A stretch of 64,000 nucleotides of DNA, taken from Microbacterium aurantiacum (GTDB taxonomy: Bacteria > Actinomycetota > Actinomycetes > Actinomycetales > Microbacteriaceae). The notes beneath the pieces were generated by a model. It worked only from the letters and a program-made list of their open reading frames with translations. It did not search any database and was not told the origin of the DNA. Both the position numbers and the translations under genes were made by a program. The stretch's first letter is position 1; every line of letters begins with the position of its first letter. Location of the stretch: the NCBI RefSeq assembly GCF_021654035.1, contig NZ_JAJPDW010000001.1, positions 744,001 through 808,000 of the forward strand. Direction: 5' to 3'. Positions 25,581 through 33,435 of the stretch are shown piece by piece.

Positions 25581-26948
25581 ATGTCGCAGCCCGATCAACA
25601 GGCGCTCGAGCCCTCGCGCGCCGACGCCCAGACCTCCCCGCTGCTGCGTGCGGCGATCTGGGTCGCCATCGGCGCTCTCATCGCCGCGGCGCTCGTCTGC
25701 GTCGTGTGGGTCCTCATCGGCGAACAGAACGGCATCGTCGGTCGCGCGTTCCTGACGATCCTGCTGCTGGCGGGCTTCGCGGGCGTCGCGATCCTCGACG
25801 CGCACCTCGCCCCCCGCCGTCCCGCATGGTTCGCGCTGGCGAGCATGGCCACCTGGATCGTCACCCTCCTCATCGGTGCGGTGATGATCTGGATGCCGGA
25901 GCGCTACTCGTGGAGCGGCTTCGGCCGCTTCCTGCAGTTCCTCTTCATCGTGCTGATCCTGCAGCTCGCCCTCCTCCACGTGCGCCTGTACATGAAGGCG
26001 CTCGAGCGGTACGTGACGCGGTTCACGCAGATCGTGGCGTTCACGACCATCGGTCTCGTCACGCTCCTGGCTGTCCTGCTGATCATCCCGCTCATGCTCT
26101 CGGAGTGGGTCGACTTCGCCGACATCTACTGGCGCATCGTGGTGGCCACCGCAATCCTCGCCGCCGTGGGCACCGCTCTTCTCCCGCTCGTGAACGCCCT
26201 GTTCGCGCCGCGCAAGGCGCGGCCCGTCGCCGCCGCGCCGGCGCCCGGCTACCCCGGCGGTCCGGCGTATGACGCCGGTTTCGGGGCGTCGGCCGGGTAC
26301 GGAGCCTCGGCCGGGTACGGAGCGTCGGGCGGCTACGGTCCCACCGGTGGGTACGGTGCGCCCGCGACTCCCGCGGCCTACCCCGGTGCGCAGTCCGCAC
26401 CCGCCGCTCCGCCGTTCTCGGCGCAGCTTCCGGCGGCCCCGGAGCCCTACCGTGGACCGGCGGGTGCCACCCCGATCGATCCGGCCGCGGGAACGGATGC
26501 CGCGGCGCCGGCGCCCCAGGGGGAGCAGCCGCATCCGGCCCGCTCCGTCGTGACCCACGCCGCGGTCCAGCAGGCGCAGGCCGAGGCCGCGCAGGCGGCG
26601 GGGGAGCAGCCCGCACCCGACGCGGGACCCTCGCCCGAGCCGGCCCCGACCGAGGTCGCCCCGGCCGAACCGACCCCGGCTGCCGCTCCGACCGCGGCTC
26701 CCGCGGCATCCGCTGAGCCGGAACTGCTGCCGTGGCCGATGTTCGCCGACGGGGTCACGCCGCTGCCGATGATGCCCGACGGCTCGCCCGATTTCGCGGC
26801 CTACCAGACCGGCTTCCCGAGCCCGGGCGCGCACGTGTTCGCGCCCGTGTCACCTCCGCCCGCGCAGGAGGCCCCCGAACAGCCCGCGCCGCCGGCACCC
26901 GGATACGACGGCTTCCCGCCGCCGCCTCCGCTACCGCCGCGCGGCTGA
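25581..26948 (+). CDS. Membrane protein with long Ala/Pro-rich cytosolic or external tail
   Basis: 455 aa. Residues about 20-205 contain five or six hydrophobic segments (LLRAAIWVAIGALIAAALV, AFLTILLLAGFAGVAIL, FLQFLFIVLILQLALLHV and others). From about 215 on the protein is low-complexity, including a GYGAS/GYGPT-type repeat block (about 232-260) and many APAP runs ending in a Pro-rich tail. No enzymatic motif is present and I do not recognise the family. ATG 25581 follows AGAGGACGG. Convergent with the flavoprotein gene, 25 bp apart. Confidence 0.75.
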   Translation: MSQPDQQALEPSRADAQTSPLLRAAIWVAIGALIAAALVCVVWVLIGEQNGIVGRAFLTILLLAGFAGVAILDAHLAPRRPAWFALASMATWIVTLLIGAVMIWMPERYSWSGFGRFLQFLFIVLILQLALLHVRLYMKALERYVTRFTQIVAFTTIGLVTLLAVLLIIPLMLSEWVDFADIYWRIVVATAILAAVGTALLPLVNALFAPRKARPVAAAPAPGYPGGPAYDAGFGASAGYGASAGYGASGGYGPTGGYGAPATPAAYPGAQSAPAAPPFSAQLPAAPEPYRGPAGATPIDPAAGTDAAAPAPQGEQPHPARSVVTHAAVQQAQAEAAQAAGEQPAPDAGPSPEPAPTEVAPAEPTPAAAPTAAPAASAEPELLPWPMFADGVTPLPMMPDGSPDFAAYQTGFPSPGAHVFAPVSPPPAQEAPEQPAPPAPGYDGFPPPPPLPPRG

Positions 26949-26973
26949 CGCGCCCCGGGGACGAGCCCCCGGG

Positions 26974-28575
26974 TCAGCGGCCCGCGAGGATCTCGAGGGC
27001 CGCGTGCGCGGCACTGTGGCCGCCGAGGCCGCTGACGGCGCCGCCGCGGCGCGACGCCGCGCCGCAGATGAGGATCCGCTCGTGCGCGGTGGCGACCCCC
27101 CACCGTTCCGCCGGGGTGTCGAGCGCCTCGTCGTCCTCGGCCCACGGCCACGAGAGGTCGCCGTGGAAGATGTCGCCGCCGGTCATCCCGAGGCCCGCCT
27201 CCAGGTCGGCGGTGGTCTTCGCCTCGACGCACGGCGTCCCGTCCGGAGCCTCGTGGACACAGTCCGAGATGGGCTCCGCCAGCACTGCGTCCAGCGAACG
27301 CTCCGCCGCGGTCAGCAGGTCGCGTCGCACGGTGTCGCGATCGCGTCCGGCCACGAGCCGATGCGGCACGTGCAGGCCGAACAGGGTCAGCGTCTGCGCC
27401 CCCGATGCGCGCAGCTCCGGTCCGAGGATCGTCGGATCGGTGAGCGAATGGCAGTAGATTTCCGCCGGCAGCGGATCGGGGATCTCTCCGCCGGACGCCC
27501 GCGCGTGCGCGGCGTCGAGCTGGCTCAGCGTCTCATTGATGTGGAACGTCCCCGCGAACGCGGCCTCGGGGGCGACCGTGGCGTCCCGCAGACGCGGGAG
27601 GCGCCGCAACAGCATGTTGACCTTGACCTGTGCGCCCTCCGGGGACGGTGCTGAGGCGGCATCCGTCGTCGGTGCCCCGCCCGCGCGGAGGAGCGCCGCG
27701 AGGACGCTCGGGCCGACTCCGCTGAGCACGAGCCGCCCGCGGACGGTTCCCGGGTGCTCCCCGGCGATCTCGACCTCGCCCTCGGGGGTGACGGAGACCG
27801 CCTCGGCGCGCGTGCGGATCTCCGCACCGGCCGCCCGGGCCGCCCGCTCCAGCGCATCGGTGACCTGCCCCATGCCGCCGACGGGGACGTCCCAATCCCC
27901 GGTGCCGCCGCCGATCACGTGGTAGAGGAAGCACCGGTTCTGCCGGAGGCCGGGATCATCGGATGCCGCGAACGTGCCGATCAGCCCGTCCGTCAGGGCG
28001 ATCCCGCGTGCGATGTCGCTGTCGTAGGACGCCCGCAGGAGCTCGCCGAGCGGTCGCTCCACGATCCCCTCCCACAGCGCGGCATCCGTCACGCGGGCCG
28101 CGATCTCGGAACGTCGCCGGAGCGGCTCGGTCATCGTCGGGAAGACGGATGCCGCGAGCGGGCCGAGCCGCGCCCCGAACCGTGCGTGCCGCTCGGCCTC
28201 CGCGGCGGACCCCGTGACGCGCGCGAACGAGGACGCGGTGGCAGCGGCATCCTGCGTGTCGATGAGGATTCCGCGTGAGGGATCGCCCGGATCCGGTGTG
28301 TAGGACGAGTAGCGCCGTCGCTTCAGTGTCAGGGCGAGTCCGAGGTCGTCGATGATCCGCCGGGGGAGGAGGCTCACGAGGTAGGAGTAGCGCGACAGTC
28401 GGGCGTCCACCCCCGCCCAGGGCTGCTCGGAGACCGCGGCGCCGCCGGCGTGCGCGAGCCGTTCGAGGACCACCACGCTGTGGCCCGCGCGGGCGAGGTA
28501 GGCCGCGGCGGTCAGTGCGTTGTGCCCGCCGCCGATGATGACGACATCGTGGGTGTGGCCGAATCCGCCTGTCAT
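26974..28575 (-). CDS. FAD-dependent oxidoreductase, CrtI/PYROXD2-like
   Basis: 533-aa flavoprotein with the dinucleotide motif VVIIGGGHNALTAAAYLARAG at residues about 11-31 followed by SVVVLER, and a C-terminal ILICGAASRRGGAVSGLGGHSAA segment that closes the FAD site. The layout fits the phytoene-desaturase superfamily, nearest the PYROXD2-like branch rather than true carotenoid desaturases; no carotenoid genes are nearby. Substrate unknown. ATG 28575 is six bases after TAGCGT (28587-28582), no SD. Divergent from suhB-like gene, 51 bp apart. Confidence 0.85.
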   Translation of the reverse strand: MTGGFGHTHDVVIIGGGHNALTAAAYLARAGHSVVVLERLAHAGGAAVSEQPWAGVDARLSRYSYLVSLLPRRIIDDLGLALTLKRRRYSSYTPDPGDPSRGILIDTQDAAATASSFARVTGSAAEAERHARFGARLGPLAASVFPTMTEPLRRRSEIAARVTDAALWEGIVERPLGELLRASYDSDIARGIALTDGLIGTFAASDDPGLRQNRCFLYHVIGGGTGDWDVPVGGMGQVTDALERAARAAGAEIRTRAEAVSVTPEGEVEIAGEHPGTVRGRLVLSGVGPSVLAALLRAGGAPTTDAASAPSPEGAQVKVNMLLRRLPRLRDATVAPEAAFAGTFHINETLSQLDAAHARASGGEIPDPLPAEIYCHSLTDPTILGPELRASGAQTLTLFGLHVPHRLVAGRDRDTVRRDLLTAAERSLDAVLAEPISDCVHEAPDGTPCVEAKTTADLEAGLGMTGGDIFHGDLSWPWAEDDEALDTPAERWGVATAHERILICGAASRRGGAVSGLGGHSAAHAALEILAGR

Positions 28576-28626
28576 GGATCCACGCTAGCGCCGGGGTCCC
28601 CCGCGCGCCCGCAGTAGCGTGGAGGC

Positions 28627-29421
28627 ATGGCATCCGATCGCGACCTGCACGACCTCGCCCTCGACATCGCGCGGGAGGCGGGCGCGCTCGCGCTCCGGCG
28701 CCGCACCGAGGGTGTGGCGATCGCGGCGACGAAGTCCGCGCTCGCCGACATCGTCACCGAGGCCGATCGCGAGGTCGAGGCGCTCGTCCGCGCCCGGCTG
28801 GCCGCCGAGGCACCGCGGGACGGGTTCCTGGGCGAGGAGACGGGTGCGGAGGGCGGCGAGAGCGGTCTGACGTGGGTCGTCGATCCCATCGACGGCACCG
28901 TCAACTACGCGTACGGCATGCCCCAGTACGCGGTGAGCATCGCCGTCGTCGCGGGAGAGCCCGACCCCGACCGATGGGAGGCCGTGGCCGCGGCGGTGTA
29001 CGCGCCCGCGGTCGATGAGATGTTCCACGCCGTCCGGCACGACGGGGCGTATCTCGACGGCGCGCGCCTGCGGGTGGCGGAGCTGACGGATGCCGGCGGC
29101 CTCATCGCCACCGGCTTCGGCTACGACCCGTCCACCCACGTTGGCGACCTCGCCGCGGTGGGCCGTGTGCTGCCCCTCGCGCGGGACCTCCGGCGTGCGG
29201 GCGCGGCATCCCTCGATCTGTCCTACGTCGCCGCGGGGCGCCTCGACGGCTATTTCGAACGCGGTCTGCAGCCGTGGGACCACGCGGCGGGCGCCCTGAT
29301 CGTCCGGGAGGCCGGGGGCCGCTTCGGCCGCGGTGACGCGGACGCGGCGGGGCGCGTCCTGAACGTCGCGGCGGCACCGGAGCTCTACGACCGCCTGTTC
29401 GCGGCGGCGCTGCAGCCGTGA
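28627..29421 (+). CDS. suhB: Inositol monophosphatase family protein
   Basis: 264-aa Mg-dependent phosphatase. It has the metal-binding GEETG (about residues 77-81), the family motif DPIDGTVNYAYG (about 90-101) and the C-terminal WDHAAGALIVREAGG. Inositol-1-phosphate or histidinol-phosphate are both possible substrates in this family. ATG 28627 lies exactly six bases after TAGCGT (28615-28620) with no proper SD, mirroring the divergent flavoprotein gene. Confidence 0.88.
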   Translation: MASDRDLHDLALDIAREAGALALRRRTEGVAIAATKSALADIVTEADREVEALVRARLAAEAPRDGFLGEETGAEGGESGLTWVVDPIDGTVNYAYGMPQYAVSIAVVAGEPDPDRWEAVAAAVYAPAVDEMFHAVRHDGAYLDGARLRVAELTDAGGLIATGFGYDPSTHVGDLAAVGRVLPLARDLRRAGAASLDLSYVAAGRLDGYFERGLQPWDHAAGALIVREAGGRFGRGDADAAGRVLNVAAAPELYDRLFAAALQP

Positions 29422-29578
29422 GCGGCTGCGCGATCGGGCGTGTGTACATCGCATTCTCAGGTCGCCGGGGGTAGTGTTTACCCGATCGTTATCTTCCGTG
29501 CCCGTGCGGAACGAAGCGACATCCCCCCATCTGAGATGACCTCCGTCGCGCGTGCGACACGACTGAGAGCCTTTTCGT
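29422..29578. other. 157-bp leader of the M23 peptidase gene
   Basis: No gene. It contains an AT-richer patch GTAGTGTTTACCCGATCGTTATC (29472-29494), probably promoter, then a weak hairpin region and GAGAG at 29565-29569 before the TTG start. I checked for a c-di-AMP riboswitch and saw no match. Confidence 0.4.
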
Positions 29579-30955
29579 TTGCCCCTCGATTCACCCCAGG
29601 CTGAGCCCGCGCCCACGCGGCGCTCCCGCCGACTCCCCGCGCCCCCGGCATCCGTCGACGTCCTGGTTCCGGCCCCCTCCCGCGCGGAGCGACGCCGTGC
29701 CGTCGCCGTCGAGTCGACGGCCTCCGTCACCCTCCCGGGCGACGCCGTGCTCATCGAGCTCGACCTCGCCGCAGCCGGTGAGGAGCCCCGCGACTCCGCG
29801 GACCCCGTCGATACCGTGACCCCGGAGCCCGTCGTGCCCGCGGACGAGGCGGAGCCCGTCCTGACCCGCCGCGCGCGCCGCGCCCGCCGGGCATCCGTGC
29901 CGGCGGTGGAGCACCTCGTCGTCGACGAGATCCCCGCCCCCGCCGCCGAGGCCATCGCGCACGACCCGGCCGCCGTCGAACCCGAGCTTCTCGAGAGCGT
30001 CGTGGATTCCCCCGCGGCGGAGTCCCTCGTCGACGCGGACCCCGGCGACGCCGCTGATACCACCGCCCCGGCCGACGCCGACGAAGACGAGTTCGAACGG
30101 GCCGCACGCCTCTTCTGCTTCACCGGCGAAACCCCGGTCGCCGCCGCGCCGTCGGAGCCGGCATCCTCCGCGCCGCTCACGATCACGGGCGCCCACGTCG
30201 TCCCTCCGCGCGGTCGACGCTCCGGACGCTCCGCCGTCACGCGCGTGGCGACGGCATCCTTCTCCGTCGGCGTGTTCGGCATCGTCGGACTCATGGCGGT
30301 CGGCATGACCACTCCCGCCGAGGCCGTCGCCGCAGCATCGGTGCCCACGTCCGCGGTGGCTCCCGCGAACATGACGGTCGCCTCGAGCGCGATCGACCGC
30401 GACGAGATCCAGGCGTACGTGGCCCCGTCGGATGCGCAGAACGACACGCTGCAGCGCACGGAGAGCTACTCGACGCAGACGATCGCGGAGCTCGCGTCCG
30501 AGTCCGGCATCCAGAACTTCTCCAACTTCTTCTACAACGACCCCAACGGCGAGATCCAGTGGCCGTTCCCCGTGGGTGTGCCCATCAGCTATGGCTACGG
30601 GATGCGCTCGGGGAACCTGCACGAAGGGCTCGACTTCGTCCCCGGTGACGGTGCGCCGATCCAGGCGATCACCGATGGCGTGGTGCGGGTCGCCACCAGT
30701 GCGGGCGGCGCCTACGGCGTGCACGTCATCATCGACCACGAGATCGACGGCCAGCTCGTCTCGAGCCACTACGCGCACATGCAGTACGACTCGCTCCAGG
30801 TCGAGGTCGGCGACACCGTCACGGCCGGAACGATCATCGGGCTGACGGGCAACACCGGACGTTCGTTCGGTGCGCACCTGCACTTCGAGATCCTCATGAA
30901 CGGCACGACCGCGATCGATCCGCTTCCCTGGTTGCGCGAGCACGCGGGAGGCTGA
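29579..30955 (+). CDS. M23 (LytM) family peptidoglycan endopeptidase
   Basis: 458 aa. A long Ala/Pro/Glu-rich N-terminal region (about 1-215) with basic RRAR patches precedes one hydrophobic segment (about 225-255, FGIVGLMAVGMTT), then a linker, then the LytM domain (about 330-450) with Zn ligands HEGLDF and HLHFE and the catalytic YAHM. The topology puts the peptidase outside the cell. The start is TTG 29579; no ATG or GTG precedes the basic segment in frame, and GAGAG is ten bases upstream. The large disordered intracellular part is longer than in most LytM proteins and may bind a cytosolic partner. Confidence 0.85.
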   Translation: MPLDSPQAEPAPTRRSRRLPAPPASVDVLVPAPSRAERRRAVAVESTASVTLPGDAVLIELDLAAAGEEPRDSADPVDTVTPEPVVPADEAEPVLTRRARRARRASVPAVEHLVVDEIPAPAAEAIAHDPAAVEPELLESVVDSPAAESLVDADPGDAADTTAPADADEDEFERAARLFCFTGETPVAAAPSEPASSAPLTITGAHVVPPRGRRSGRSAVTRVATASFSVGVFGIVGLMAVGMTTPAEAVAAASVPTSAVAPANMTVASSAIDRDEIQAYVAPSDAQNDTLQRTESYSTQTIAELASESGIQNFSNFFYNDPNGEIQWPFPVGVPISYGYGMRSGNLHEGLDFVPGDGAPIQAITDGVVRVATSAGGAYGVHVIIDHEIDGQLVSSHYAHMQYDSLQVEVGDTVTAGTIIGLTGNTGRSFGAHLHFEILMNGTTAIDPLPWLREHAGG

Positions 30956-30984
30956 GCCGATTCAGCAGGATGCCGTGATTCTGG

Positions 30985-30990
30985 TATCCT
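30985..30990 (+). promoter_or_regulatory. -10 box for the tRNA-Thr/tRNA-Met pair
   Basis: TATCCT, the most AT-rich hexamer in the gap, lies 28 bases ahead of the tRNA-Thr 5' end. Confidence 0.5.
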
Positions 30991-31018
30991 CGTTGAGTTG
31001 CCTGCACGCAGGTGACAC

Positions 31019-31090
31019 GCCCCGATAGCTCAGTGGCAGAGCACTTCCATGGTAAGGAAGGGGTCGTCAGTTCAATCCTGACTCGGGGCT
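31019..31090 (+). tRNA. tRNA-Thr (GGT)
   Basis: Acceptor GCCCCGA pairs with TCGGGGC; D stem GCTC/GAGC; anticodon arm CTTCC-ATGGTAA-GGAAG exposes GGT; T arm GTCAG-TTCAATC-CTGAC; discriminator T. CCA is not encoded. Confidence 0.97.
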
Positions 31091-31124
31091 CGCAGCATCT
31101 CGTCCGACCGACGGAATGCGTCGC

Positions 31125-31198
31125 GGCGGGGTAGCTCAGTTGGTGAGAGCGCACGACTCATAATCGTGAGGTCGCGGGTTCAAGCCCCGCTCCCGCTA
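31125..31198 (+). tRNA. tRNA-Met (CAT), elongator type
   Basis: Acceptor GGCGGGG pairs with TCCCGCT (two G-T pairs at the ends); anticodon arm CACGA-CTCATAA-TCGTG exposes CAT; T arm GCGGG-TTCAAGC-CCCGC. The anticodon stem lacks the three G-C pairs of initiators. A tRNA-Ile with lysidine-modified CAT is the alternative. Confidence 0.9.
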
Positions 31199-31204
31199 CA
31201 GGAA

Positions 31205-31227
31205 AAGCGCCCCCTCGAGGGGCGCTT
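31205..31227 (+). terminator. Terminator after tRNA-Met
   Basis: AAGCGCCCC pairs perfectly with GGGGCGCTT around a 5-base loop and is followed by CTTTCGTTT. Confidence 0.85.
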
Positions 31228-31264
31228 CTTTCGTTTCCGGGTCGGTGGTCGGGGCCTGCGCGTA

Positions 31265-31343
31265 CCGAACTCCTCCGATTCGCGCGCCGGAGGCGGGTTC
31301 CGGGGCCCGGGGAGGCGTCAGGCAGGGTTTCTGAGGAGTTCGG
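31265..31343. repeat. 79-bp palindrome-bounded unit, copy 1
   Basis: Bounded by CCGAACTCCTC (31265-31275) and its exact inverse GAGGAGTTCGG (31333-31343). The first 23 bases are identical to copy 2 and the middle aligns without large gaps. Confidence 0.8.
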
Positions 31344-31426
31344 CCCGCGGTTCCGGCGAGCTCGGGGTCGGGTCGGGCCTCCTGCCGTCGAACCCATGGG
31401 CCGGACCCTGGGCGGTCGGTCGCGTA

Positions 31427-31505
31427 CCGAACTCCTCCGATTCGCGCGCAGTCGGCCGGGTTCCGGTGCCCAGGGCGGGTCCGGGACCGGTTTTGAGGAG
31501 TTCGG
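31427..31505. repeat. 79-bp palindrome-bounded unit, copy 2
   Basis: Same 11-bp inverted ends as copy 1 (31427-31437 and 31495-31505), same total length, same orientation, 162 bp start to start. Both copies are preceded by GCGTA. No ORF explains the 345-bp gap that holds them. Confidence 0.8.
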
Positions 31506-31571
31506 CTCAGGGTCGCGGCCGGCGCGGGACGACGGGTCTCGAGTGGGCGGGTGCGAGGCGTGCGAGCCCGG

Positions 31572-32333
31572 CTACGCGAACATGTGACGGAGGACGTCGA
31601 GTCTCTCGAGCTCCAGCGCGCGGGCGACGACGTTCGCGTGGTCGGGGTTCGGGAACAGGGCGGCGAGGTCGTCCTCGAAGATGCGACGCATCGCGTCGAC
31701 ATCGCCGGCCTGCGCGGCAGCACTCATCGCCTCCACGGCGTTCTGATAAGGGATCTGCTGATATCCCGCGGGTGCATCGGGCGGACTGTAGTACGGGATC
31801 CACGGCAGTGACTTGTTCGGACGCAGGAGGAGGACGTCGCCCGGCTGGATCATCCTCGTGTGGTTCAGCGTGTCGATGCTGTGCGGGTTGGCGATGCAGA
31901 ATCGGTCGCTGATCGCATACAGCGCGTCGCCGGGCGCGACGGTGTACGTCATGACCCGTCCCTCGTCGTCCAGCCCGGCCTCACCGGCGGCGAACTCCCG
32001 GACGCCCTGGTCGGGGATGTCTCCGTGAAGCCAGGCGTTCATCTCCCCGATGTGTATCCAGGCGGCCTCCTCGCAGTCGCCCGGGCCTCCCGCGGGGATG
32101 AAGGTGCCGTTTCCCACGTCCACGTACCCCTCCGGCAGGCCCGTGAGCGCCGCGTCGTCCTCACCGGGCGATTCGGTCGCGGCAGAAGGAGGCGCGGTCG
32201 GCTCGGCAGCGGCCGGCGCGAGTCGCGCAGCGGCCCACCCTGCGGCGTCGAGCACGGGCGGAGCGGCGAGCACCACGAGGCCTGCGACCACCATCGTCGA
32301 GACGGCGATCGTGATCTTCTGCGCCCGGTTCAT
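31572..32333 (-). CDS. LysM-domain membrane-anchored protein
   Basis: 253-aa protein. One N-terminal hydrophobic segment (about residues 6-28, ITIAVSTMVVAGLVVLAAPP) acts as anchor or uncleaved signal, then an Ala/Pro linker, a middle domain with two Cys (DCEEAAW, later RFCIAN), and a LysM domain (about 135-185, TYTVAPGDALYAISDRF...RMIQPGDVLLL) that should bind peptidoglycan. The helical C-terminus (AMSAAAQAGDVDAMRR...) is unassigned. ATG 32333 begins the hydrophobic segment; the upstream open frame runs through the neighbouring gene's antisense. Confidence 0.78.
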   Translation of the reverse strand: MNRAQKITIAVSTMVVAGLVVLAAPPVLDAAGWAAARLAPAAAEPTAPPSAATESPGEDDAALTGLPEGYVDVGNGTFIPAGGPGDCEEAAWIHIGEMNAWLHGDIPDQGVREFAAGEAGLDDEGRVMTYTVAPGDALYAISDRFCIANPHSIDTLNHTRMIQPGDVLLLRPNKSLPWIPYYSPPDAPAGYQQIPYQNAVEAMSAAAQAGDVDAMRRIFEDDLAALFPNPDHANVVARALELERLDVLRHMFA

Positions 32334-32376
32334 CGGACCGAGCCTCTCACGGATGCCGTTTTCCCGCGAGGGCTGA

Positions 32377-33435
32377 TCAGCCGACGGCCGGCTGCTGCTG
32401 GGTGATGCAGTGGATGCCGCCGCCGCGGTCGAAAAGCGGACGCGCGTCGACGGTGACGACGCGGCGACCGGGGTAGGCGGCGGCGAGGATGTCGCGGGCA
32501 CGGGCGTCGGCGGCGTCCTCCCCGAATCCGCACGCGATCACGCCGCCGTTGACGGCGAGGTGGTTCACGTAGCTCCAATCCACCCATCCCGTGTCGTCCC
32601 GCAGGGTGTCCGGGGCGGGGAGCCCGGTGATGGTGACGTCCCGACCCCGGGCGGCGAACGCCGCCTCCAGCTCGCCGCGGATCTGCTGCGATACCGCGAA
32701 GTCGGGGTGGTCGGGGTTCTGCTGCTCGTGGAGCAGCACGTGCTCCGGCGAGGTGAAGGTGGCGACGATGTCGACGTGGCCGTTCGTGCCCATGTCGTCG
32801 TAGTCCCGGGTGAGTCCCCGCGACAGCCAGATCGCGTCGGTTGCCCCGATCGTCCGGGCCATCTCCGAGGCGACCCGCGCCTTGTCGGCGAACGGGTTCC
32901 GGCGCGGATCGAGCTGCACCGTCTCGGTGAGGAGCACCGTCCCGGCACCGTCGACGTGGATGCCGCCGCCCTCGTTCACCAGGAGTGAGTCGATGACCTC
33001 GATGCCGAGGTGCTTGCCGACGAATCGTCCGATGAGGGCTGACTTCCGCCACTCGGCCCAATCCGGTGCCCCCCAGCCGTTGAAGACCCAGTCGACGGCG
33101 GCGAGGGTTCCGGGGCGCGCATCGTCGACGACGAACGTCGGGCCCATGTCGCGCATCCAGAACTCGTCGATCGGCGCTTCGATGATCTCGACGTCACCGC
33201 TCAGCATCCGTCGCGCGCGGGACATCTCGGTCGGGTCGACCACCATCGTCACCGGCTCGAACTCGACGATCGCGTGCGCGACCGCTGTCCACGCGGCGTA
33301 GCCCTCCTCGCGCTCCTGCCCGCCCTCACCGAGCGTGAAGCCCTCGCGGGGGAAGGCCATCCACGTCCGCTCGTGCGGGTCGGTCTCGGCCGGCATCCGC
33401 CAGCTCGGGGTGTCGAGGGGGCGCGAGCTCACCAT
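32377..33435 (-). CDS. aguA: Agmatine deiminase (peptidyl-arginine deiminase family)
   Basis: 352-aa guanidino-group-modifying enzyme that hydrolyses agmatine to N-carbamoylputrescine and ammonia. Features: RTWMAFPREG at the N-terminus, FWMRDMGPTFVVDD (substrate-binding/catalytic Asp), GGGIHVDGAGTVLLTE, the catalytic His in DMGTNGHVDI and the C-terminal nucleophile Cys in DRGGGIHCITQQQPA. All are present. ATG 33435 overlaps the end of the preceding fusion gene by 7 bp, so it is the third gene of a coupled operon. The family also includes peptidyl-arginine deiminases of unknown target. Confidence 0.9.
   Translation of the reverse strand: MVSSRPLDTPSWRMPAETDPHERTWMAFPREGFTLGEGGQEREEGYAAWTAVAHAIVEFEPVTMVVDPTEMSRARRMLSGDVEIIEAPIDEFWMRDMGPTFVVDDARPGTLAAVDWVFNGWGAPDWAEWRKSALIGRFVGKHLGIEVIDSLLVNEGGGIHVDGAGTVLLTETVQLDPRRNPFADKARVASEMARTIGATDAIWLSRGLTRDYDDMGTNGHVDIVATFTSPEHVLLHEQQNPDHPDFAVSQQIRGELEAAFAARGRDVTITGLPAPDTLRDDTGWVDWSYVNHLAVNGGVIACGFGEDAADARARDILAAAYPGRRVVTVDARPLFDRGGGIHCITQQQPAVG

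Noticed and set aside
26513-26948. Frameshift or separate gene in the Ala/Pro-rich tail of the membrane protein
   Set aside because: One frame stays open to 26948 with consistent codon bias; low complexity alone explains the odd composition.
29422-29578. c-di-AMP (ydaO-type) riboswitch ahead of the M23 peptidase
   Set aside because: Such switches often precede cell-wall hydrolases in actinobacteria, but the conserved core segments could not be found.
31125-31198. Initiator tRNA or tRNA-Ile(CAT)
   Set aside because: The anticodon stem lacks the G-C triplet and the acceptor end lacks the unpaired first base of initiators; Ile2 cannot be strictly excluded by eye but the tRNA-Thr/tRNA-Met pairing is the usual order.
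31265-31505. CRISPR array
   Set aside because: Only two units, long and internally palindromic, no regular short repeats and no cas genes.
31199-31571. rpmG (L33) or another small gene in the gap after tRNA-Met
   Set aside because: All six frames were read for the short basic L33 sequence; only the palindromic units are found.
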